A DNA stretch of 64,000 nt from Lactobacillus jensenii DSM 20557. Lineage in GTDB: Bacteria > Bacillota > Bacilli > Lactobacillales > Lactobacillaceae. Made by a program: the position numbers and the translations under genes. The notes under the pieces are model-generated. The model saw only the letters and a program-made list of their open reading frames with translations, had not been told where the DNA came from and ran no database searches. Positions 15,959 through 23,970 of this stretch are shown here, in pieces. Each line of letters begins with the position of its first letter. Positions within the stretch are counted from its first letter, which is position 1. Location: the NCBI RefSeq assembly GCF_001436455.1, contig NZ_AYYU01000003.1, positions 40,472 through 104,471 on the forward strand, written 5' to 3'.

Positions 15959-16636
15959 ATGATGAGTACAATTGAATTAAAGAATATCAAAAAGATTTAT
16001 GGTTCAGGTAATGCACAAACAATTGCTTTAAAAGGAGTGGACTTTGAAGCTGAAAAAGGTGAAGTAGTATTACTAGAAGGTCCTAGTGGTGCAGGAAAGT
16101 CAACTTTGCTAACTATTATGGGCAGCTTGCAAAAGGCAAGTAGCGGAACAATTTTATTTAATGGAGAAAATGTTACTGAATTTAGTGATAAGCAAAGAGA
16201 TAATCTACGTTTAAATAAAATTGGCTTTGTTCTACAAGCTTATAATTTAGTACCTTTTTTAAAGGTTAAAGAACAATTTGAATTAGTTAATCGTGTAAAA
16301 AAGACAGGGAATTTATCATCTGATGAATTAGCTGATTTAGTTAAACTACTAGGAATTGAACAATTGCTTAATAAGTATCCTAATGAGCTTTCTGGTGGTC
16401 AAATGCAAAGAGTAGCTATTGCTAGAGCTTTATATGCTAATCCACAAGTGATTTTAGCTGATGAACCAACGGCTTCACTTGATAGCGAGAGAGTTAAAGA
16501 AGTAGGAGCCTTATTTAAAAAATTAGCTAAAAAGCAGGGAAAAGCTGTGATTTTAGTTACGCACGATCAACGCTTAGAGGCTTATTGTGATCATATTTAT
16601 GATATGCTTGATGGAAATTTAACAAAAAGAAAATAA
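15959..16636 (+). CDS. ABC transporter ATP-binding protein, MacB/LolD type
   Basis: ATPase of 225 residues with Walker A GPSGAGKST (41-49), Q-loop QAYNLVPF, signature LSGGQMQRVAIARAL, Walker B VILADEPTASLD and the His switch VTHD. It is the nucleotide-binding partner of the permease whose stop codon ends one base before this ATG; the GGGG ribosome binding site lies inside the permease's last codons, so the two are translationally coupled. A second ATG follows immediately (ATGATG), so the true start could be one codon later. The operon ends at the terminator at 16636. Confidence 0.92.
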   Translation: MMSTIELKNIKKIYGSGNAQTIALKGVDFEAEKGEVVLLEGPSGAGKSTLLTIMGSLQKASSGTILFNGENVTEFSDKQRDNLRLNKIGFVLQAYNLVPFLKVKEQFELVNRVKKTGNLSSDELADLVKLLGIEQLLNKYPNELSGGQMQRVAIARALYANPQVILADEPTASLDSERVKEVGALFKKLAKKQGKAVILVTHDQRLEAYCDHIYDMLDGNLTKRK

Positions 16637-16666
16637 AACAGGTCTGGGTTTCCAGACCTGTTTTTG
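16636..16666 (+). terminator. Strong intrinsic terminator
   Basis: CAGGTCTGG (16639-16647), GTTT loop, CCAGACCTG (16652-16660), then a T-run. It may also serve the convergent pepD gene. Confidence 0.9.
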
Positions 16667-16676
16667 ATTTAAGCTA

Positions 16677-18089
16677 TTATAAATTTGGATCCATAGTAAA
16701 GCTAAGAGGTGAGAGGGCAGTCTGTTTGGTAATTAATTGGGCAATTAAAGCTTGATAATTTTGAACTGCTAGGTTGGCCATTTTTTCATTCGCTTCGTCA
16801 ACTAATTCAATTTCTTTTTCACGGTCACTAACAGACAATAGTTTTTGATCGTATTCATGACGAATTTGCATAAGCTCTTTACTGGTATTATCTTGAGTTG
16901 TAGACAAGTCTTTACCGTATTTACCCCAATCACGATCCGCTAACACGCTAGCTAATTTAAATACCCAATATGCAGAATCACTTGAGTATGTTTCAGTTCC
17001 TTTATCCCACATAGCAGGAGTTTTAGTGCCTTGTGGGTAAAATGGAATGTAAACTCCTTGAGAAGTAATCCCCATACAAAGCCACTGAATCATATTTTCA
17101 CCATTGAGTTCAAGTAGGTGACTTTCTTGAGTGGTAGCAACGCTAATAGGTCTAAATGTAGCATTTGAACTATTTTTCTTGTTTGTTAAATCAAATGGTG
17201 TGTTTTGATAGTGATCTTTTAGTACTCTTTGTGCATCTTGAATGGTAATTGGACGATCAGGCTTTTCCAAAAATGGTAAATAAAAGTCTTGGGGTTCCTT
17301 CTTTTTTGATGGTGTCAATAATTTTTGCCCAGCCCATACTCTTGGAGTATTATAGTGCAAGTCTGAATCGTCTTGCGTTCCAAAAATTTCTCTAAAGTTA
17401 AAAGTTCTGTCTTTAGGCCAAAGATTATTTTGATACACAAAATTTTGTAAATCTGGTGAAAAAATAAAGTTTAAGTGATCAGTGAAATCTACTTCTTGAA
17501 TAGCAAGTTGATTAGATACTACAGCATAAGAATCATCAGGAATACGTTGTGCTACATAATGATGTCCTGAACCGATTTCTAAGTACCAAGCTTCATCAGG
17601 ATCGGCAAATAAAATGCCATCTGCTTCAGCTGCTCCATGTTCTGTAACAATTTTACCTAATCTTTCAACCCCTTCACGGGCTGTTTTAATATAAGGTAAA
17701 ACGCAAGTAACCATAGCTTCTTCTAGTATTCCTTTTTCTGTATCAAAAGGATCAACTGCTAATACACGTCCATTGGCATATGCTGATTCAGTAGCACTCA
17801 TTGCTACATGGTATTCATTAATACCATCTTCCTCAAAAACACCATATTTATCAGTCCATTCAGGCGTACTTGAGTAAGCATAACTTTTATCTGGTAAGTC
17901 CATTTCAAAGTTATTGTCATTTGAAGAAAAATGACTGTGAGCACAGATTGCCGCAGGATTAAATTTTAAATGTTTAGGCCAGGCAGTTTTACAGTCTTCG
18001 TTACGACCGATAATAACACTACCATTAATTGAAGCTTTTTTTCCGATTAAAATTGAAGTACAAGCAGAACGACCATGTTTTGTAATCAT
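16677..18089 (-). CDS. pepD: Dipeptidase, C69 family (PepD)
   Basis: Ntn-hydrolase-fold dipeptidase of 470 residues. It shows the family N-terminus SACTSILIGKKASINGS with the nucleophilic Cys near residue 10, then GRNEDC; DPDEAWYLEIGSGHHYVAQR is also typical. Lactobacilli encode several PepD paralogues that split dipeptides in the cytoplasm during peptide use. I choose the ATG at 18089, with GAAAGTG 8 bases upstream. The GTG at 18098 would leave almost no spacing. It is monocistronic. Confidence 0.9.
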   Translation of the reverse strand: MITKHGRSACTSILIGKKASINGSVIIGRNEDCKTAWPKHLKFNPAAICAHSHFSSNDNNFEMDLPDKSYAYSSTPEWTDKYGVFEEDGINEYHVAMSATESAYANGRVLAVDPFDTEKGILEEAMVTCVLPYIKTAREGVERLGKIVTEHGAAEADGILFADPDEAWYLEIGSGHHYVAQRIPDDSYAVVSNQLAIQEVDFTDHLNFIFSPDLQNFVYQNNLWPKDRTFNFREIFGTQDDSDLHYNTPRVWAGQKLLTPSKKKEPQDFYLPFLEKPDRPITIQDAQRVLKDHYQNTPFDLTNKKNSSNATFRPISVATTQESHLLELNGENMIQWLCMGITSQGVYIPFYPQGTKTPAMWDKGTETYSSDSAYWVFKLASVLADRDWGKYGKDLSTTQDNTSKELMQIRHEYDQKLLSVSDREKEIELVDEANEKMANLAVQNYQALIAQLITKQTALSPLSFTMDPNL

Positions 18090-18170
18090 ATTAGTCACAC
18101 TTTCATTAAATGTTATATTATAATCTATTATAAGTTTTAATTAGTATTTATGAAAAGAGAGGACTTCAAA

Positions 18171-18380
18171 ATGGAAGATAAAAAAATAACTTTAACTACA
18201 GATTATGCTAATAGTAGTATTAACATAGACTTCTCTGACAACTTGACTGATGAAGGAGAACGTGGCTACATTTTGTCGGCTTCTTTTTTATCATATGCAA
18301 TTAGTGAAGGCTTATCTAAAGAAGAAATTGTTGAAATGATTTCTAATGGATACGACCAATTTACTAGCGAAAATAACTAA
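18171..18380 (+). CDS. Small acidic hypothetical protein
   Basis: Protein of 69 residues from the ATG at 18171, preceded by AGAGGA 8 bases upstream. An ATG at 18150 precedes that site and is unlikely. It is acidic, with no Cys, signal peptide or membrane segment, and seems to be alpha-helical in its second half (LSKEEIVEMISNGYDQF). No family is recognised. It lies alone between divergent pepD and a TetR gene. Confidence 0.6.
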   Translation: MEDKKITLTTDYANSSINIDFSDNLTDEGERGYILSASFLSYAISEGLSKEEIVEMISNGYDQFTSENN

Positions 18381-18448
18381 ATAGCAATATAATTTTTATA
18401 TATAATATAAAATTTTCTACATAAACGTTATTTAATTGGGGTTATTCT

Positions 18449-19051
18449 ATGGCTAGAAAAAAAGAAATTCGCCGTCAACAAATTTTAGATGTGGCGTATA
18501 ATCTGGCATTAAGTGAAGGAATAGAAAGCTTAACTGCGAGAAACATTGCTCAAGCCGGTGACTTTTCAACCCAACCTATTTATCTTGAATTTAAAAATAT
18601 GGAGGATTTACGAACTCAGGTTTTAGAAATCATCTCTGTAAACTTAAAGACTAAGATTTTGCAAAAGAGTTATACAGGTGGAGCTTTAATTGATTTGGAT
18701 CTTTCTTATATTAACTTTGCTAAAGAACATGTTGATTTATTTAGAGCAATGTTTGTTGATGGAAAGCTCGGAAGTGCTATTATTGCTGATACTTTGTTAA
18801 ATTTGGGAATTGAAAAATTTAATGAAGAATATAGCAAGTATAACTTAAGTGAAAAGAAAACCAAGCAAGTGGTAATGGCCAACTGGATTTCTGCAACTGG
18901 AATTGCGGCATTAATTATTAATCAAGTTGCTACATTCAGTGAAGAGCAAATTGTTAACGTCTTAAAAGCACAGATTTTAGATGCTATTGATAATGAAAAT
19001 CTATCTCAAGTAGAAAATAATCCTATGTTTTCTACAAGTGATAAAGAATAA
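18449..19051 (+). CDS. TetR/AcrR-family regulator
   Basis: Regulator of 200 residues. The N-terminal helix-turn-helix contains ILDVAYNLALSEGIESLTAR and AGDFSTQPIYLEFKNMEDL (about 12-55), in which FSTQPIY replaces the more usual GVSKGTLY. The C-terminal part carries a WHG-like/TetR_C region. Its targets are not evident; no clear palindromic operator stands out upstream apart from very AT-rich sequence. It precedes the flavin reductase pair but is separated from it by a terminator-like hairpin and a promoter. Confidence 0.85.
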   Translation: MARKKEIRRQQILDVAYNLALSEGIESLTARNIAQAGDFSTQPIYLEFKNMEDLRTQVLEIISVNLKTKILQKSYTGGALIDLDLSYINFAKEHVDLFRAMFVDGKLGSAIIADTLLNLGIEKFNEEYSKYNLSEKKTKQVVMANWISATGIAALIINQVATFSEEQIVNVLKAQILDAIDNENLSQVENNPMFSTSDKE

Positions 19052-19088
19052 TAGGGAGCGTTTATATTAACGGCCCCTTATTTTTATT
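19048..19088 (+). terminator. Probable intrinsic terminator
   Basis: An imperfect stem pairs AATAGGGAGCGTT (19049-19061) with AACGGCCCCTTATT, with one mismatch and one bulge, and is followed by a T-rich tail. Confidence 0.55.
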
Positions 19089-19116
19089 GTTTATATAAGC
19101 AAATTAACACTATAAT
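19087..19116 (+). promoter_or_regulatory. Promoter of the flavin reductase operon
   Basis: -35 TTGTTT (19087-19092), an 18-base spacer and a consensus -10 TATAAT (19111-19116), 34 bases before the first ATG. Confidence 0.6.
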
Positions 19117-19150
19117 AAGTAATATAGATTTCTGGAAAGGTGGTTTTTTT

Positions 19151-19687
19151 ATGAAAATCCTTGCTATTGTTGGTAGTAATGCAGAAAATTCTTATAATCG
19201 TAAGTTACTACTTGCTATAAAAAATAGATTTACTATGCACAATATTGAACTTGCTGAAATTAAAGATTTACCTTTGTATAAAGAAGGCCAAGATACACCT
19301 CAAGTTGTTAGTGACTTAGCTAATAAAATTGAAGCAGCTGATTTAGTATTAATTGGATCACCAGAACAACAACATTCTGTGACTAGCGCTTTAAAAAGCG
19401 CACTTGAATGGTTATCTTCAAACCTTCATCCGTTTAAGGGGAAGCCTGTATTTATTGTGGGAACTTCTCCACTTGCTCAAGGTTCTGGCCGTTCACAGAC
19501 GCGTTTGAAAAATATATTAGCAGCACCTGGCTTTTCATGCCCAGTATTTAACGGGGATGAATTTATGCTTGGTCTTGCCTCAAAGGCTTTTAATGAAGAT
19601 GGTGAAATTAAAGATGAACGGACGCTTGAATTTCTAGATCATTTCTTTGGCGAAGTTGAAGAATGGTATGAACAAATTACGAAATAG
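19151..19687 (+). CDS. NAD(P)H-dependent flavin reductase subunit 1
   Basis: Flavodoxin-like FMN reductase of 178 residues. The phosphate-binding loop is GSNAENSYNR near the N-terminus, followed by GSPEQQHSVTSALKSALEWL (about 74-93), the NADPH-dependent FMN reductase signature. The paired gene 9 bases downstream encodes a paralogue. In L. johnsonii a similar adjacent gene pair encodes the two-subunit NADH flavin reductase shown by mutation to be the main source of hydrogen peroxide. The adjacency here, a few kb from a cinnamoyl-esterase gene, suggests the same system; orthology is recalled, not computed. Where canonical members have PEY, this subunit has PEQQ, a possible sign of specialisation. 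Confidence 0.88.
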   Translation: MKILAIVGSNAENSYNRKLLLAIKNRFTMHNIELAEIKDLPLYKEGQDTPQVVSDLANKIEAADLVLIGSPEQQHSVTSALKSALEWLSSNLHPFKGKPVFIVGTSPLAQGSGRSQTRLKNILAAPGFSCPVFNGDEFMLGLASKAFNEDGEIKDERTLEFLDHFFGEVEEWYEQITK

Positions 19688-19696
19688 GAGGCTATT

Positions 19697-20248
19697 TTGA
19701 TGAAATTACTAGCTGTAGTAGGGACAAATGCTGACTTTTCATTTAATCGCTTTTTAGCTAAATATATCGCTAAAAGATACGGCGATAAAGCAGAAATTGA
19801 AGTTGCAGAAATTAATACCCTTCCTTTATTTAACCGGGAAAGTTCTGGGGATGAAAATGTCGAAAATTGGCGTGAAAAAGTAAAGTCAGCTGATGGAATT
19901 ATTTTGACAACACCAGAATATGATCATGCTATTCCTGCAGCTTTAAAGAGTGCATTGGAGTGGTTAGGTTCCCACTCTGGAGCTGACTTAATGAATATGA
20001 AGCCAGCAATGGTAGTAGGGACTTCCTATGGAATGATGGGAGCAGCTCGTGCACAAGAAGAAGCCAGAGAAATATTATTAGCTCCTGATATGAGTGCAAA
20101 TGTTTTACCAGGTAATGAAGTTCTAATAGGTAGAGCAGCAGATAATTTTGATAAGGAAACTGGTGACTTAATTAATCAATCCTATATTGATCAACTTGAT
20201 ATTGTGATGGAAAACTTTATTAAGTTTGTTGCTCAAAGTCAAAAATAG
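19697..20248 (+). CDS. NAD(P)H-dependent flavin reductase subunit 2
   Basis: Flavodoxin-like FMN reductase of 183 residues with GTNADFSFNR (N-terminal flavin phosphate loop) and TTPEYDHAIPAALKSALEWL (about 75-94). It has the canonical PEYDHAIPA, unlike its upstream partner. AGGAGG precedes the ATG, and the two genes are 9 bases apart, so both subunits would be made together. The probable role is NADH oxidation with free flavin or oxygen, producing hydrogen peroxide. This is known for the close L. johnsonii homologues and is inferred here. The operon ends at a good terminator. Confidence 0.88.
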   Translation: MMKLLAVVGTNADFSFNRFLAKYIAKRYGDKAEIEVAEINTLPLFNRESSGDENVENWREKVKSADGIILTTPEYDHAIPAALKSALEWLGSHSGADLMNMKPAMVVGTSYGMMGAARAQEEAREILLAPDMSANVLPGNEVLIGRAADNFDKETGDLINQSYIDQLDIVMENFIKFVAQSQK

Positions 20249-20260
20249 AATACTTTATGA

Positions 20261-20304
20261 AAAGAGCCTACAAGTTATTTTCATAGCTTGTAGGTCTTTT
20301 TTTT
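20261..20304 (+). terminator. Intrinsic terminator
   Basis: CCTACAAG (20267-20274) pairs with CTTGTAGG (20287-20294), followed by an 8-base T-run. Confidence 0.85.
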
Positions 20305-20361
20305 ATGGCAATAAAGGTCTAGACTAAAATTATTAAAAGAGTATCTAATTTGGAGCGAGAA

Positions 20362-21405
20362 ATGCTAGGATTTTCAATCAATCTAGGTGAGCCTTTGACA
20401 GCTCAAACCCATAATTATATTTTAAAAATGAGAAATGTTGGTTTTAAAGGAATATTTACTTCTTTACAGGCTCCTGAGCAAGATAGTGATCAAGTCTTAA
20501 AGGGATTAACTGAATTAAAGAAATGGTGTCACGATTTGGGCTTAGAGTTAGTAGGGGATATTTCTAAAGCTGGTATGAAAAAACTAGGATTAGAAGCAGA
20601 TCTTACTAGTTTAAAAAGTTTGGGACTGACTGGTGTTAGAATTGATGCAGGCTTTGATAACGATGAAATAGCTAAGATATCTAAAGAGTTCAGAGTAGCT
20701 TTAAATGCTAGCACAATTAGCGAAGAAGATGTTATTAGTCTGCGTGAAAATCAGGCGGATTTTGACCATTTAGAAGCTTGGCATAATTATTATCCTCGTC
20801 CTAATACCGGATTAGATCGTGAATGGATGATTGAACGTAATAAATGGCTAAAAAGTTATGGCTTTAAAGTTATGGCTTTTGCTCCAGGTGATGGAATCAA
20901 GAGAGCGCCTATTTTTGAAAGCTTACCTACTTTAGAGGAGCATCGTAATGTAAGTAGCTTTTTTGCCAGTCTTGCTTTATTTAAGATGGGATTAGATTAT
21001 GTCTTTATTGGAGATTGTGATTTAAGCAATGAAAGTTTTGATCAATTTTCAGAGTATTTAAATAAAAAGGCTATTCTACTTCATTTAACAGAAAATAATA
21101 ACATAACTGAACAATTAGTTAAGCATTCTTGGCATCAGAGAGCAGATTTATCAAGAGATGTTATTAGATTAGAAGAAGGTAGGAGTAGACAATTATTTTC
21201 ACAAGCTAAATTGCAAGCTGGAAAAAGATCAAAGGGTATAATTACTAGTGATAATGAACAGTATTTACGCTATGAAGGAGAATTAGAAATTGCCAAAAAA
21301 GATTTACCAGAAGATAAGCGTGTGAATATTGTTGGAAAAGTAGCAGATTTTGATTTACCATTACTGGATATAATTGGTTCAAATCAAATGATTCTTTTTA
21401 AATAG
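20362..21405 (+). CDS. MupG-like TIM-barrel protein (DUF871)
   Basis: Protein of 347 residues starting at the ATG at 20362, with GGAG 6 bases upstream; the in-frame TTG at 20350 lies before that site. It has the DUF871 marks MLGFSINLGEP, GFKGIFTSL, and EAWHNYYPRPNTGL near 140-155. MupG, the characterised member in Staphylococcus aureus, is a 6-phospho-N-acetylmuramidase that splits MurNAc-6P-GlcNAc taken up by a PTS. No murQ, murR or MurNAc PTS gene is nearby, so its role here is unclear: wall-sugar recycling with genes elsewhere, or another phospho-disaccharide. The C-terminal 110 residues form the usual small beta domain. Confidence 0.82.
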   Translation: MLGFSINLGEPLTAQTHNYILKMRNVGFKGIFTSLQAPEQDSDQVLKGLTELKKWCHDLGLELVGDISKAGMKKLGLEADLTSLKSLGLTGVRIDAGFDNDEIAKISKEFRVALNASTISEEDVISLRENQADFDHLEAWHNYYPRPNTGLDREWMIERNKWLKSYGFKVMAFAPGDGIKRAPIFESLPTLEEHRNVSSFFASLALFKMGLDYVFIGDCDLSNESFDQFSEYLNKKAILLHLTENNNITEQLVKHSWHQRADLSRDVIRLEEGRSRQLFSQAKLQAGKRSKGIITSDNEQYLRYEGELEIAKKDLPEDKRVNIVGKVADFDLPLLDIIGSNQMILFK

Positions 21406-21459
21406 CTGCTTTTTACTGAAACTAAATATTTTATAATAAGCTAAATCAAGTGTAGAATT

Positions 21460-21486
21460 ACCGGGTAGACAACTATCCGGTTTTAC
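21460..21486 (+). terminator. Hairpin with U-run, terminator or leader attenuator
   Basis: A nine-pair stem (ACCGGGTAG with CTATCCGGT, one G-T pair), an ACAA loop and TTTT lie between a consensus-like TATAAT (21432-21437) and the phosphatase ribosome binding site. It could end the mupG transcript or attenuate the next gene. Confidence 0.6.
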
Positions 21487-21504
21487 TTTCGAAGGAGAAT
21501 ATTT

Positions 21505-22287
21505 GTGCAGGCAAAAGTTTTACCACTAAAAACAATTCGTAATCCTCGTGATTTAGGAGGATATGTGACAAAAGACGGTCATAAAGTAAAAATGCAAAGA
21601 TTACTTAGAACCGGGAGAATTTGTAACTTATCTAAGCATGATCAACAATACTTAATTAATTATGGATTAAGAAAAGTAATTGATTTACGTTCAGAAAAAG
21701 AGCGTAAACAAGATCCAGATACGTTTATTTCAGGGACTAAGCATTTTAATATCTCAATATCTCCAGAAGATAATACTGAGGCAGGAACAAGTTTTGAAGA
21801 CTTATTTAAAAAATTTGATGATAATTCAATAGCTGCCTTTGAACACATGAGAGAAAATTATCGTCTAATGATTACCCGCCCTCATAGTCAACGTGCTTTT
21901 CATAGTATTTTAGAAGAGATGGCAAATACTCCTGAAGGAGCGATTATTTTTCACTGCTCTGAAGGAAAGGATAGGACTGGATTAACAACCTTTTTCATCT
22001 TGTATATTTTAGGTGTTGATTTAGAAACTATTAGACAAGATTACCTTTTCTCAAATTATATGCTCAATGATTATCGGGCTAAACGTGACTTAGAGGCAAA
22101 AGAAAAAGGTAGTAGTTTAGCTTTTAGAGCAAATTTACGCTCACTTGGTTCAGTAGCTGATGAATATTTAGATAATGCGATTATTACGATGTGTGAAGAA
22201 TATGGTGGCATTGATTCATATATCAAAAATCAATTATTAGTTAGTGATGAATTAATTAACTTGCTTAGAAAGTTGTATTTAGAATAA
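21505..22287 (+). CDS. Tyrosine/serine protein phosphatase
   Basis: Protein of 260 residues in the Y_phosphatase3 (IphP-like) family. The P-loop HCSEGKDRTG is at 150-159 (nucleophile Cys151, Arg157). The N-terminal TIRNPRDLGGY and LLRTGRI and the general acid region DLRS (62-65) are typical. GTG start with GAAGGAGA 6 bases upstream. Such cytoplasmic phosphatases act on phosphotyrosine or phosphoinositides in various bacteria; the target here is unknown. It is followed after 16 bases by apbE, probably as one transcript. Confidence 0.88.
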   Translation: MQAKVLPLKTIRNPRDLGGYVTKDGHKVKMQRLLRTGRICNLSKHDQQYLINYGLRKVIDLRSEKERKQDPDTFISGTKHFNISISPEDNTEAGTSFEDLFKKFDDNSIAAFEHMRENYRLMITRPHSQRAFHSILEEMANTPEGAIIFHCSEGKDRTGLTTFFILYILGVDLETIRQDYLFSNYMLNDYRAKRDLEAKEKGSSLAFRANLRSLGSVADEYLDNAIITMCEEYGGIDSYIKNQLLVSDELINLLRKLYLE

Positions 22288-22303
22288 ATTGAGGTAGTTT
22301 ATT

Positions 22304-23233
22304 ATGATTGAAGACCTTGCAACTCATCAAGTTGTTAAAAAACACCATGCATTAGGAACATCAATAACTTTACAGTTATTTGGCACAGATCAAACTTGGA
22401 TATTAGATCAAAGTGTTAAATTAATTGATTATTATGAAGATCTTTTCACTGTAAATCGAGATAAAAGTGAAGTTATGGATATTAACCATGCAGCTGGGCT
22501 TCATCCGGTTCAAGTTTCTAGCGCAACTTATAGTTTAGTAAAGCTTGCTGTAGAAAAAAGTTTAGAAAATTTTGGATTTAATGCCTTAATTGGTCCAGTT
22601 GTAAAATTATGGCATATTGGCTTTAAAGGGGCACGAGTTCCAAGCCAATCTGAAATAGATGAAAAAATGAAATTAATTGATCCCCAAAAAGTAGTATTGG
22701 ATGATAAACAGCAAACTGTCTTTTTGGAAGAAAAAGGAATGGAACTTGACTTAGGAGGTATTGCTAAAGGCTGGATTGCTGATAGAATTCGTGATCAATG
22801 GCGGAGTTTCGGTGTATTAGCGGGGATTATTAATTTAGGAGGAAATGTTTTATTTGTTGGACCAAGTCCTAAACGCTTAAGTGGTAAGTGGTCATTAGGA
22901 GTTCAAGATCCAATTGAAAAGAGAGGAAAAAATATTACTAGTGTAATGGTTTCTGAATGCTCGGCCGTTACTAGTGGAATTTATGAACGCTATTTAGAGG
23001 TAAATGGACATAAATATCACCATTTAATTGATCCTAGAACAGGTTATCCGGTAGAAACGAAGCTAGCAGGTGTAACTACATTTACTAAAAATAGCGTAGA
23101 TGCAGAAATTGAATGTAAAAGATTATTCTTTGCTGGAAAGCCAGTTGCTAATTGGCTGAATGAAAATCGAATTGGTGCGGTTTTTGTTTATCAAAATGAA
23201 GAAGTAATCTATGAAGGCTTTGATGGTAAATAA
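22304..23233 (+). CDS. apbE: FAD:protein FMN transferase (ApbE)
   Basis: ApbE family, 309 residues. It transfers FMN from FAD onto a Thr or Ser of target flavoproteins. It shows MELDLGGIAKGWIAD (146-160), INLGGN (176-181), SAVTSGIYERY (220-230) and HHLIDPRTGYPV (239-250), with the Mg-binding residues in the last two. No signal peptide or lipobox is visible, so it should act in the cytoplasm, as in species modifying cytosolic fumarate-reductase-like flavoproteins. The truncated flavoprotein at the window start is one possible target, but no FMN-binding domain is visible. It is the second gene in the phosphatase operon. Confidence 0.92.
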   Translation: MIEDLATHQVVKKHHALGTSITLQLFGTDQTWILDQSVKLIDYYEDLFTVNRDKSEVMDINHAAGLHPVQVSSATYSLVKLAVEKSLENFGFNALIGPVVKLWHIGFKGARVPSQSEIDEKMKLIDPQKVVLDDKQQTVFLEEKGMELDLGGIAKGWIADRIRDQWRSFGVLAGIINLGGNVLFVGPSPKRLSGKWSLGVQDPIEKRGKNITSVMVSECSAVTSGIYERYLEVNGHKYHHLIDPRTGYPVETKLAGVTTFTKNSVDAEIECKRLFFAGKPVANWLNENRIGAVFVYQNEEVIYEGFDGK

Positions 23234-23262
23234 AAAGAAGTAGCGTTTGCTACTTCTTTTTA
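23231..23262. terminator. Bidirectional terminator
   Basis: AAAAGAAGTAGC (23233-23244) pairs with GCTACTTCTTTT (23249-23260). It separates apbE from the convergent cvpA-like gene. Confidence 0.9.
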
Positions 23263-23793
23263 TTATCCGGCAGTTTTTCCGATACTGAATAGATTATTGA
23301 AGACACCGTTAGATAGACCAGGAGTTTGATAAATAATGAAATGGAGAAATGGTGAATCAACAGTTTGCTGAATAAACCATTGATTTTGAAGAGCATTGCA
23401 CATTGATAAAATCACATAAACAAATAAGTAAGCTGCAATTAATGATGCTAAAGCTCCCAATGTACCATCAAGTAATGAGCTAAAATTTTTCTCATTCTTT
23501 TTAGTTGGTAGCCATTTGCTAAACATCTTTTTTATATGTTTGCTTGCATAAAAAATAATGAAAAAGGCAATAAAACGAGCAGCCATTAATTCCATTTGAT
23601 TTGAAGCAGTTGTGGTGCTTTGTCCACTATATTGACTATAAAGAAAATTACCAAGTGGATTTTGTAAAATAATAGCTAATGAGAAGAATACAGCTGATAA
23701 TATTAAATTTACGATTTTTCGAGTAAAACCGATTTGAAAACCTTTATATGTTTGCCATCCTAAATAAAGTAAAACTAATATAGTAACAATCAT
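23263..23793 (-). CDS. CvpA family membrane protein
   Basis: Integral membrane protein of 176 residues with four hydrophobic segments (about 1-17, 27-47, 66-86, 108-130) and the CvpA pattern of a glycine-rich cytoplasmic stretch (LLDGTLGALASL) before the last helix. In E. coli CvpA is linked to colicin V production and envelope stress. Its biochemical role in Firmicutes is unknown. It is divergent from the rsmG operon. AAGGAGAT precedes the ATG. Confidence 0.82.
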   Translation of the reverse strand: MIVTILVLLYLGWQTYKGFQIGFTRKIVNLILSAVFFSLAIILQNPLGNFLYSQYSGQSTTTASNQMELMAARFIAFFIIFYASKHIKKMFSKWLPTKKNEKNFSSLLDGTLGALASLIAAYLFVYVILSMCNALQNQWFIQQTVDSPFLHFIIYQTPGLSNGVFNNLFSIGKTAG

Positions 23794-23857
23794 TTTAGAT
23801 CTCCTTTTAAGGCTCTATTATAGATTAAAATTTTTAAAAATGATATTGTTTCATGCT

Positions 23858-23886
23858 TTGACGATTAGCAAAATTTAATTCATAAT
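23858..23886 (+). promoter_or_regulatory. Promoter of the rsmG-noc-parAB operon
   Basis: -35 TTGACG (23858-23863), an exact 17-base spacer and -10 CATAAT (23881-23886). Half-parS-like octamers lie just upstream (TTGTTTCA, 23846-23853) and in the leader (TGAAACAA, 23948-23955). Confidence 0.7.
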
Positions 23887-23970
23887 TGGATGAGTAACAA
23901 AAATATTTTTTTGCTAAAAGTATGATTTCGCAGTAAATTGATTAGTGTGAAACAAAATCATGGAGGGTAA

